A DNA stretch of 41,970 nt from an uncultured Oscillospiraceae bacterium (lineage in GTDB: Bacteria; Bacillota; Clostridia; Oscillospirales; Oscillospiraceae), in assembly GCA_934589525.1 (NCBI GenBank), contig CAKTOB010000020.1:1-41970 (forward strand), read 5' to 3'. Shown piece after piece: positions 32,511-39,623 of this stretch. Positions within the stretch are counted from its first letter, which is position 1. Each line of letters begins with the position of its first letter. The position numbers were made by a program, and so were the translations under genes. The notes under the pieces were generated by a model. It saw only the letters and a program-made list of their open reading frames with translations. It was not told where the DNA came from and did no database searches.

Positions 32511-33893
32511 ATGGCAAACACTGTCACTGAGGCCAATGTACACGAAGAATCAACGATGTGTACAAAAAAAGAAAGGCTCGGACACGCAATTGGTGTTCTT
32601 GGACACGACTCCGCATATACCCTGTGGGCAACTTGGGCAACTCCGTTTATGACAGATATTTTGGCGCTTCCCGTAGCGTTTATAGGTGCGCTGGTCGCTG
32701 CCGCACGTATCTTTGATGCCTTTACTGACATTTCAATGGGCGTTATCGCCGACCGCACAAGGAGCAAATGGGGCCGTTTCCGTCCATGGATTTTGCGTGC
32801 GGGTCCCCTGTTCTGTCTGCTGATGGCACTGAGTTTTCTGAAGCCGGGCTTTCTCGGTACGACTGGACTCTGTGTTTTTGCTGGGCTGCTGTATGTCCTG
32901 ACCGGCAGCATCGCATTCACCGCTGTGGACATTCCCTTCTGGTCTTTGCCCGCGGCCATGACCAGCAATCCCAAGGAACGTGATGGTATCATTGGCACAA
33001 CCACAACATTCTCTAATGCGATTTCTGGCATTATCGGCGTAGCGATGCCCATTGGCCTATCAATGCTGGGCGAATTCAAGTGGACTTCCTATTTTACGAT
33101 TGCCGCAATTGTCGCCCTGTTTGCATCCATTATGTACCTGTGCAGTTTCAAGATGGTTCGAGAGCATGTGGTGCCGGATGATACGGAAAAATTCAGCCTG
33201 AAGCTGGCACTCAAAAACGTCTTTACAAATCAGCCATTGCTCTGCGTTCAGCTGTCCAACCTGTGTTTTCTACTGGGCATGATTTTAAAAGGCGGCTTTA
33301 ATTACTACTACTTTACATATAATGTTGGCAGGTTGGAACTGATGAGCATTGCCAGTCTGATTGGCCTGGTTGCGCAGATTGCCGGTGCAATCTTGTTTAC
33401 TGTTCTTTCCAAGCGGATCGGAAAGAAGGCCTGCATGTATGGCGGTGTCGTTATTCTTGCAATTGCGCATGTTTATCTGTATATCTCCGGATGGACGAAT
33501 ATAACACGCATTTTCATCTGCTCGGCGGTTTCTTCCACGGCTCTTGGCGCACTGATGGTTTGCGTTAACGCAATGATGGCCGATACCATCGAATATGGCG
33601 AATGGAAGACCGGCCAGAGAAATGAAGCAATGATTACTTCTACTCGCTGCTTTGTGACGAAGTGCGTTATGGCGATTTCTGCCGTTGCGGTTGCTGCGAC
33701 GATTGGCTTGACCGGATATACACCCGGTGTTGAGCAGGGAGCACATGTTCTGAATTCCTTCCATACTATGTATTCCCTTGTTGTTGCCGGTGTTGTCATT
33801 TTAGGTGTTATTCCCATGTTCTTCTACAAGCTGACAGAAAAGCGCCATGCTGAGATCATGGAAGAGCTGAAGGCCAGAAAAGCAGAGAAGTAA
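32511..33893 (+). CDS. Glycoside-pentoside-hexuronide:cation symporter (MelB-like)
   Basis: A 460-residue major facilitator of the GPH family with about 12 membrane helices. The signature in the first cytoplasmic loop region is RIFDAFTDISMG followed by DRTRSKWGRFRPW; the two Asp residues correspond to the cation-binding pair of MelB. It likely co-transports an alpha-glycoside with Na+ or H+ for the GH4 enzyme encoded just upstream. A strong hairpin follows, but the next gene probably still belongs to the operon. Confidence 0.9.
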   Translation: MANTVTEANVHEESTMCTKKERLGHAIGVLGHDSAYTLWATWATPFMTDILALPVAFIGALVAAARIFDAFTDISMGVIADRTRSKWGRFRPWILRAGPLFCLLMALSFLKPGFLGTTGLCVFAGLLYVLTGSIAFTAVDIPFWSLPAAMTSNPKERDGIIGTTTTFSNAISGIIGVAMPIGLSMLGEFKWTSYFTIAAIVALFASIMYLCSFKMVREHVVPDDTEKFSLKLALKNVFTNQPLLCVQLSNLCFLLGMILKGGFNYYYFTYNVGRLELMSIASLIGLVAQIAGAILFTVLSKRIGKKACMYGGVVILAIAHVYLYISGWTNITRIFICSAVSSTALGALMVCVNAMMADTIEYGEWKTGQRNEAMITSTRCFVTKCVMAISAVAVAATIGLTGYTPGVEQGAHVLNSFHTMYSLVVAGVVILGVIPMFFYKLTEKRHAEIMEELKARKAEK

Positions 33894-33938
33894 CCACTCG
33901 ACCCCTTTCTCTCCAAAAGAAATACCCCATAAAGCAGG

Positions 33939-33968
33939 GAAAGCCCGGTAGGTCTCTGCCGGGCTTTC
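33939..33968 (+). terminator. Intra-operon hairpin before the GatZ/KbaZ gene
   Basis: GAAAGCCCGG / CCGGGCTTTC, a 10-bp perfect stem with a 10-base loop, followed by TCTGC rather than a T-run. It may reduce read-through into the aldolase subunit gene. Confidence 0.65.
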
Positions 33969-33992
33969 TCTGCACCCTAAAAGGAGAAAATT

Positions 33993-35318
33993 ATGATAGA
34001 TCAATCCGTTCAGAACCCTATTTATGAGCTCTTGCGTAACAGAAGCACAGCAAAGGAAAAGGGCCTCTATTCTTGCTGCAGCGCCAACGAGTATGTACTT
34101 CGGGCCGCCCTGCGCAGGGCGAAAGCAAACGATACAGTGGTATTGGTGGAGTCTACAGCCAATCAGGTCAATCAGAATGGCGGCTATACAGGCATGACCC
34201 CCGCCGGTTTCCGAGCATTCCTGGATGAACTGGCCAAGGAAGAAGGAATGCCCGCTGACCGGGTCTTGTGCGGTGGCGACCATTTGGGGCCTCTGACTTG
34301 GCAGAACCTTCCCGAGGACATGGCTATGGCAAATGCAGAGGAACTCATTCGGGGCTATGTGCTGGCAGGTTTTTCTAAAATTCACATCGATACCAGTATG
34401 CGCGTAGCCAGCGATGACCAGAACGTTCGGTTGCCGGATAGCACCATTGCTCGACGGGGCGCACAGCTTTGTGCCGTAGCAGAGGCGGCATTTGAGGAGT
34501 ACCGGGCGACTCATCCAGAGGCACCGGAGCCGGTTTATGTTATCGGTAGTGAGGTGCCCATCCCCGGAGGAGCTCAGGAAAACGAAAAAAGTGTCACTGT
34601 AACGAGTGCCCAGGACTGTGCGCAGACTCTGGCGGAGTTTGAGAGCGCCTTTGCCGTCCGGGGCCTGGCGGAAGCATGGCAGCGGGTCGTTGCCATTGTG
34701 GTACAGCCAGGGGTGGAATTTGCCGATGAAAGTGTGGTCGAATACGACCGGGAGATGGCGGCAGAGTTGATGGCATGGCTGAAGGAACACCCCAACCTAG
34801 TATTCGAGGGGCATTCTACAGACTATCAGCCCCGAGTGTGTCTACGCAAAATGGTAGAGGACGGTATCGCTATTTTGAAGGTCGGTCCGGCCCTGACCTT
34901 TGCCCTGCGGGAGGGGCTGTTTGCTTTGGAACAAATTGAGCGAGAACTTTATGGCCTCCATGACTTCCCTCTGTCCAGATTTCGGGAAACCCTGGAGCAG
35001 GTCATGTTGGAGGATATGGGCCAGTGGGCAAAATACTACCGTGGCGACATGCCCCGAAAGCGCTATGCCCGGGCCTTCAGCTTTTCGGACCGGTCCAGAT
35101 ACTACCTGACCAATCCAAAAGTTCGGCAGGCAATTCATACCCTGCTGGAAAATCTGGATTCCATCGGAATACCCATGTCCCTGCTCAGCCAATACCTTCC
35201 CGTACAGTACGCCCGAGTCCGTTCCGGCAGCTTACCACCTCGAGCCACGGATTTGTTGATCGACCGGGTAGGCAACTGCATAGACGATTACCTCTACGCC
35301 GTGCTGCGGAAGGAATAA
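33993..35318 (+). CDS. D-tagatose-1,6-bisphosphate aldolase, non-catalytic subunit (GatZ/KbaZ family)
   Basis: A 441-residue GatZ/KbaZ-family protein: VESTANQVNQNGGYTGM (about 49-65) and GGDHLGP (about 90-96) are family motifs. In enteric bacteria it is required for activity and stability of the catalytic GatY/KbaY aldolase, which splits tagatose-1,6-bisphosphate. No catalytic subunit and no tagatose-6-phosphate kinase gene is in the window, so either they lie elsewhere or this protein has another role here. It starts behind AAAGGAG, about 100 bases after the symporter gene, and ends at a strong terminator. Confidence 0.88.
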   Translation: MIDQSVQNPIYELLRNRSTAKEKGLYSCCSANEYVLRAALRRAKANDTVVLVESTANQVNQNGGYTGMTPAGFRAFLDELAKEEGMPADRVLCGGDHLGPLTWQNLPEDMAMANAEELIRGYVLAGFSKIHIDTSMRVASDDQNVRLPDSTIARRGAQLCAVAEAAFEEYRATHPEAPEPVYVIGSEVPIPGGAQENEKSVTVTSAQDCAQTLAEFESAFAVRGLAEAWQRVVAIVVQPGVEFADESVVEYDREMAAELMAWLKEHPNLVFEGHSTDYQPRVCLRKMVEDGIAILKVGPALTFALREGLFALEQIERELYGLHDFPLSRFRETLEQVMLEDMGQWAKYYRGDMPRKRYARAFSFSDRSRYYLTNPKVRQAIHTLLENLDSIGIPMSLLSQYLPVQYARVRSGSLPPRATDLLIDRVGNCIDDYLYAVLRKE

Positions 35319-35397
35319 TATGAAGTGAGGCATCAAGCGCTTCTGATAGGCTGGTGGGTGCTTATCTCCGAGACTGGTAATAACTTGTAAAAGCTGG

Positions 35398-35435
35398 AAA
35401 AGTCCTCTTTCCGTTCTTGGAGAGAGGACTTTTTT
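35398..35435 (+). terminator. Terminator of the sugar catabolism operon
   Basis: AAAAGTCCTCT / AGAGGACTTTT, an 11-bp perfect stem followed by a T-run to 35435. The stretch from here to 35540 shows nothing recognisable. Confidence 0.92.
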
Positions 35436-35540
35436 GAAATAGGATGGACGGCGTGTTATTGGGCACTTACCTCCGCTTGGAGTAAAACGGAGCGAAAAAA
35501 TTCACAAAGCAGCAATAATAGTCTGCGTAGGGAGAGATTA

Positions 35541-35665
35541 CAACATGGGAGGTATCCTCCGCACCGTTTCACTTCGGCCGGGATGACATGTCGGAGGGCT
35601 GCTCCATTCATCCGCACGGATTATATTCACCACGTGGCGAACGGCCTGCCCCCTCCCTTGGGAAG
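35541..35665. repeat. Repeat island 6, left side missing
   Basis: Only the right half survives: the right end of the MITE-like element (35541-35591, ending CGGGATGACATGT), an inverted linker CCATTCATCCGCACGGATTA, ACGTGG and a remnant of an inverted module A (GAACGGCC). It leads within about 25 bases into the truncated araC copy. Confidence 0.72.
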
Positions 35666-35673
35666 GTTCTGGT

Positions 35674-36066
35674 ATGACCCTCCTTGCCAATTATTCCAAG
35701 GTGCTCTCCTCCACGGGGGAGGACCTGAGCTCGGATACCGTGGCGGTGCGAAGGTATATCGAAAACCACTACCGGGAGCCCCTGACCCTGGACCTTCTGG
35801 CCCAGAGTGTGCACATGAACAAATTCCATCTGGCCCATACCTTCAGCAAGGAATTTGGCCTGTCCCCCTTCAGCTATATCCAGCAGCTGCGCATCCGGGA
35901 GAGCAAGGAGCTGCTGTGTACCACCGACTACCCCCTGACCCAGATCGCCAGCATGTGCGGCTTTTCCTCCCCCAGCTACTTCTCCCAACGCTTCCGCGCC
36001 TCCGCCGGCATCAGCCCCGCCGAATACCGGAAGCGAAACAAGGGCAAAGGCCAGGGGGAGAAGTGA
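35674..36066 (+). pseudogene. Truncated duplicate of the AraC regulator (DNA-binding domain only)
   Basis: A 130-residue open frame whose residues from about 7 onward match the C-terminal third of the 285-residue AraC regulator at 27030. The entire sensor domain is missing. Bases 35758-36033 are identical to 27579-27854; the few differences lie at the two ends. The ATG belongs to sequence upstream of the homology and no convincing ribosome-binding site precedes it. It is best treated as a fragment, yet both helix-turn-helix motifs are intact, so an expressed product would be a stand-alone DNA-binding protein of MarA/SoxS size. Confidence 0.82.
35758..36033 (+). repeat. 276-bp perfect direct repeat, right copy
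   Basis: Identical to 27579-27854 in the same orientation. Together the copies bracket gntR and the sugar catabolism operon. Confidence 0.97.
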
Positions 36067-36129
36067 CCGCGGAGGAAACGGCATTGGCAGGTACGAATAA
36101 CACAAAGCCAGGGAAATTCCGAAAATCTA

Positions 36130-36158
36130 TCGACTACTGCTCCCTTTCATGCTATAAT
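36130..36158 (+). promoter_or_regulatory. Promoter of the translation-factor operon
   Basis: TCGACT (36130-36135), 17 bp, TATAAT (36153-36158). AAAGGGGG lies about seven bases before the ATG at 36188, so the leader is only about 22 nt with no room for a tetM-style attenuator. Confidence 0.8.
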
Positions 36159-36187
36159 CAGGGAAATAACATGAAAGGGGGATCTTT

Positions 36188-38710
36188 ATGCCCGAAAACC
36201 ATCCTAACATCAAAAATCCCCTGAGCGTTGGGTTGCTTGCCCATGTGGATGCGGGGAAGACCACCCTTTCCGAAGGGCTTTTGTATGTCTCCGGCACCCG
36301 GCGGGTGCTGGGACGGGTGGACCATGGGGACGCATTTCTGGATAGCTTTTTGCTGGAGCGGCAGCGGGGCATCACCATTTTTTCCAAGCAGGCAAGAATT
36401 GCCGGAAAGCGCCGGGACCTGACCCTGGTGGATACCCCGGGGCATGTGGACTTTGCGGCGGAGGCGGAGCGGGTGCTGCCGGTTTTGGACTGTGCGGTGC
36501 TGGTCATCAGCGGCAGCGACGGAGTCCAGGCCCACAGCCGGACCTTGTGGCAGCTGTTGGAGCGGTATCAGGTGCCGGTGTTTTTATTCATCAATAAAAT
36601 GGACCTGCCCGGGGCGGAAAAAGAGGCCCTGATTGGGGCCCTTCAAAAGGAATTCGGAAGCGGCTGTGTGGATTTTACCCAGGATGAAGAAAGCCTCTGG
36701 GAGGCGGCGGCCCTGTGCGATGAGGCGCTGCTGGAAAGCTATCTGGCCGGGGCCCCGGTGACCCCGGGGAATCTGCGGCGGCTTATTGGGGCCCGGAAGC
36801 TCTTCCCCTGCTTTTTTGGGTCGGCGTTGAAGCTTCAGGGCGTGGAAGCGCTGCTGGAAGCTTTGGAAACCTACGGGCCGGAGCAGGAGTACCCTGGGGA
36901 ATTTGGAGCCAGGGTCTATAAAATCTCCCGGGACCCCCAGGGGAACCGGCTGACCTGGATGAAGATCACCGGAGGGAGCCTCACCGTGCGCTCCCGGCTG
37001 AGCTATGTGGGCCGTGACGGGGAGACAAAGGCGGAAAAGCCCCTGAGCCTGCGGCTGTACTCCGGAGAAAAATTTGAGACCGTGAACGAAGCCCCTGCCG
37101 GGACCCTTTTGGCCGTCACCGGCCTGGCAGCCACCTGGGTAGGCCAGGTGCTGGGTGCCGGAGAGCGGGGGCCCGCCATGGCTTCCCAGCCGGTGATGAC
37201 CTATCATCTGGTGCTGCCCGCGGGAGCGGACCCGGCGGTGGTGTTTCCCAAACTGCTGCAGCTGGAGGAGGAAGACCCGCAGCTGCACATGACCTGGGAG
37301 GGCCAGCAGATCCAGGTGCAGATCATGGGCCAGGTCCAGCTGGAGGTGCTGCGGAGCCTCATTTGGCAGCGATTCCAGTTGGATGTCCGGCTCAGCGACC
37401 CGAAAATCTTCTACAAAGAGACCATTGCAAACACCGTAGAGGGGGTCGGCCATTTTGAGCCCCTGCGGCACTATGCCGAGGTCCATTTGCTCTTAGAGCC
37501 GGGGGCAACCGGCTCCGGCCTGGTTTTTGATACGAAATGCCCTCTGGACGTGCTGGATGCCGGATACCAGAGCCTGATCCTCACCCATCTGGCGGAAAAG
37601 CAGCACCGGGGGGTGCTCATCGGGGCCCCCATTACGGATATGAAAATCACCCTGCTGGTGGGCAAGGCCCATTTAAAGCACACCGAAGGCGGAGACTTCC
37701 GGCAGGCCACCTATCGGGCGGTGCGCCAGGGGCTGATGCAGGCCAAATCCATCCTGCTGGAGCCCTGGTATGATTTCCGGCTGGCGGTGCCCACGGCCCA
37801 GATCGGCCGGGCCATTACGGACATCCGGACCATGGGAGGCACCATGGAGCCGCCGGAGACCCAGGGCACCGAGTCCATCCTGGAAGGACAGATCCCGGCA
37901 TCGGAGCTCAAAGACTACGCCGCCCAGGTGGCGGCCTACACCCAGGGCCTGGGGCGGCTGACCCTGTCCCTCCACGGCTATGCTCCCTGCCATGATGAAG
38001 AGCGGGTGATTACACAGGCAGTCTATGACCCGGAGGCGGACCTGGAAAACACCCCGGACTCCGTATTCTGCGCCCACGGGGCGGGACACACGGTGAAGTG
38101 GGATCAGGTCAAGGACTACATGCACCTGGAAAGCGGCCTGAAAGAGGAGAAGCCGCCTCAGCTGCGGACCCTTCCCGCCATTGACGACCGGGAGCTGGAG
38201 CAAATCATGGAGCGGGAGTTCGGCCCCATTCGCCGCCCGCAATACACCGCCCCCCGGGCCCCGGCCACGGAAGAGGTGGTGATCCGGCAGCCCAAGGAGC
38301 GCTGCCTCATCGTAGACGGCTACAATATGATCTTTGCCTGGGAGGATTTGGCGGAAACGGCGAAACACGACCTGTCCGCCGCCCGGCGGCACCTATCGGA
38401 CCTGCTGACGGGCTACGCCGCCTTCCGGAAATGCCGCACCATCCTGGTCTTTGACAGCTACCGGCAGCCCGGCAGCGAAAAATACCAGGATGCGGGCATT
38501 CAGGTGGTTTTCACCCGGGAGGGGGAGACGGCGGACGCCTATATTCAGAATCTGGCCGCCCGGTTTGGAGGCAACTACCGGGTGTCCGTTGCCAGTTCTG
38601 ACGGCCTGGTGCAGCTGTCCGCCCTGGGCTCCGGGGTGCTGCGGGTCTCCGCCCGGGAGCTGCGGCAGGAAATCGACCGGGCCCAAAAAGAAATGCGGCA
38701 GTATTATTAG
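36188..38710 (+). CDS. TetM-like translational GTPase fused to a Rae1/YacP-type NYN ribonuclease domain
   Basis: An 840-residue fusion. Residues 1-660 are an EF-G/ribosomal-protection-type GTPase: AHVDAGKTT (18-26), RGITI (60-64), DTPGHVD (82-88), NKMD (136-139), then domains II-V. Domain IV has GKAHLKHTEGGDFR where TetM/TetO carry the YSPVSTP loop that displaces tetracycline, so drug resistance is unlikely. Residues 705-840 form a NYN/PIN-like nuclease domain resembling YacP (Rae1): D710 in VDGYNM, FDSYRQP, TADAYI and SSDG are retained acidic positions. Rae1 of B. subtilis cuts mRNA in the ribosomal A site, the site where EF-G-like GTPases also bind. The fusion probably acts on stalled or special ribosomes. 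It is first in an operon with Mini-III and RqcH. Clostridial homologues of this architecture probably exist, but I know of no assigned function. Confidence 0.87.
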   Translation: MPENHPNIKNPLSVGLLAHVDAGKTTLSEGLLYVSGTRRVLGRVDHGDAFLDSFLLERQRGITIFSKQARIAGKRRDLTLVDTPGHVDFAAEAERVLPVLDCAVLVISGSDGVQAHSRTLWQLLERYQVPVFLFINKMDLPGAEKEALIGALQKEFGSGCVDFTQDEESLWEAAALCDEALLESYLAGAPVTPGNLRRLIGARKLFPCFFGSALKLQGVEALLEALETYGPEQEYPGEFGARVYKISRDPQGNRLTWMKITGGSLTVRSRLSYVGRDGETKAEKPLSLRLYSGEKFETVNEAPAGTLLAVTGLAATWVGQVLGAGERGPAMASQPVMTYHLVLPAGADPAVVFPKLLQLEEEDPQLHMTWEGQQIQVQIMGQVQLEVLRSLIWQRFQLDVRLSDPKIFYKETIANTVEGVGHFEPLRHYAEVHLLLEPGATGSGLVFDTKCPLDVLDAGYQSLILTHLAEKQHRGVLIGAPITDMKITLLVGKAHLKHTEGGDFRQATYRAVRQGLMQAKSILLEPWYDFRLAVPTAQIGRAITDIRTMGGTMEPPETQGTESILEGQIPASELKDYAAQVAAYTQGLGRLTLSLHGYAPCHDEERVITQAVYDPEADLENTPDSVFCAHGAGHTVKWDQVKDYMHLESGLKEEKPPQLRTLPAIDDRELEQIMEREFGPIRRPQYTAPRAPATEEVVIRQPKERCLIVDGYNMIFAWEDLAETAKHDLSAARRHLSDLLTGYAAFRKCRTILVFDSYRQPGSEKYQDAGIQVVFTREGETADAYIQNLAARFGGNYRVSVASSDGLVQLSALGSGVLRVSARELRQEIDRAQKEMRQYY

Positions 38711-38718
38711 GAGGGGCT

Positions 38719-39228
38719 ATGAAAACCAGACGGATCGTGCTTTTGGGGCTGCTCACCGCCATTGCCCTGACCATTTTTATGCTGGAAGCCCAGCTCCCCG
38801 CCCCCATTCCGGTGCCGGGGGTCAAGCTGGGGCTTGCCAACATCGTGACGGTGTTTACCGTGTTCCTTCTGGGCCCCCGGGAGGGGATGCTGGTGCTGGC
38901 GGCCCGGATCTTCCTGGGGGCGGTGTTCGCCGGAAATTTCAGCACCATTTTGTATTCCGCCGCCGGTGGAGCCCTGGCCATTGCCGTGACCATCGGATTA
39001 AAACGGGTTTTAAAAGAAAATCAGCTTTGGGTGGCGGGCTGCGCCGGGGCGGTGGCCCATTCTATCGGCCAGATGGCCGTGGCGGTGTGGGTCAGCGGCA
39101 CGCTGGGGCTCCTTGTCTACCTGCCCATTCTTATTGCCGTCAGTATCGTTACCGGACTGTTTACCGGGCTTTGTGCCCAGTTTTTATTGAATCGAGGGAA
39201 AGACTTTTGGAAAACTATTTTCAGATGA
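38719..39228 (+). CDS. Gx transporter family membrane protein (heptaprenyl diphosphate synthase component I-like)
   Basis: A 169-residue integral membrane protein with about five helices. It has the segments VPGVKLGLANIVTVF and ARIFLGAVFAG typical of the family annotated as Gx transporter or heptaprenyl diphosphate synthase component I, related to ECF-type S components. Its true substrate is unknown. A strong AGGAGG overlaps the preceding stop codon, and its own stop overlaps the Mini-III start (ATGA), so it is embedded in the operon. Confidence 0.82.
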   Translation: MKTRRIVLLGLLTAIALTIFMLEAQLPAPIPVPGVKLGLANIVTVFTVFLLGPREGMLVLAARIFLGAVFAGNFSTILYSAAGGALAIAVTIGLKRVLKENQLWVAGCAGAVAHSIGQMAVAVWVSGTLGLLVYLPILIAVSIVTGLFTGLCAQFLLNRGKDFWKTIFR

Positions 39229-39623
39229 ATCTGGACAAAGGCCAGATCGATGCCATTTCCAACCTGGGCCTGGCCCATATGGGGGACGGGGTTTTTGAAC
39301 TGCTGTGCCGGGGCTGGCTCTGCGCCCAGGGCTATACCACCGTCCAGGAGCTCCACCGCCGGACCATCGCCATGGTCAATGCCCCGGCCCAGGCGGAATT
39401 TGTAGACAAGCTCCTGCCCCTTTTAAATGACCGGGAGTTGAGCTGGTATCGCCGGGGGAAGAACGCCCATGTCCACGCCGTGCCCAAGGCTGCTACCCCT
39501 GCCCAGTACGCCAAGGCCACCGGGCTGGAAGCTCTGTTTGGGGCCCTGTTTTTAAGCGGGCAGACGGAGCGGATCAATGCCCTGTTCCGGGCGGTGATGG
39601 AGGGCGAAGACCATGGCATTTGA
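39225..39623 (+). CDS. mrnC: Mini-ribonuclease III
   Basis: A 132-residue RNase III catalytic domain without the double-stranded RNA-binding domain, the hallmark of Mini-III, which matures 23S rRNA ends in Gram-positive bacteria. LAHMGDGVFE (about residues 15-24) is the catalytic motif with its conserved Asp, and ATGLEALFGALFL (about 103-115) is the second acidic block. The ATG at 39225 overlaps the stop of the upstream gene as ATGA. A longer open frame in this register is not supported. The 3' end overlaps the RqcH start by 11 bases. Confidence 0.88.
   Translation: MNLDKGQIDAISNLGLAHMGDGVFELLCRGWLCAQGYTTVQELHRRTIAMVNAPAQAEFVDKLLPLLNDRELSWYRRGKNAHVHAVPKAATPAQYAKATGLEALFGALFLSGQTERINALFRAVMEGEDHGI

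Noticed and set aside
36188..38710. Tetracycline resistance gene of the tet(M)/tet(O) class
   Set aside because: The GTPase domain is similar, but the domain IV tip loop differs from YSPVSTP, there is an added C-terminal nuclease domain, and no leader attenuator is present. A housekeeping or rescue role fits better.
38451..39225. Longer N-terminal extension of the Mini-III frame
   Set aside because: It overlaps the GTPase-nuclease and Gx transporter genes out of frame. Similarity to Mini-III begins only at 39225, where an ATGA overlap gives a natural start.
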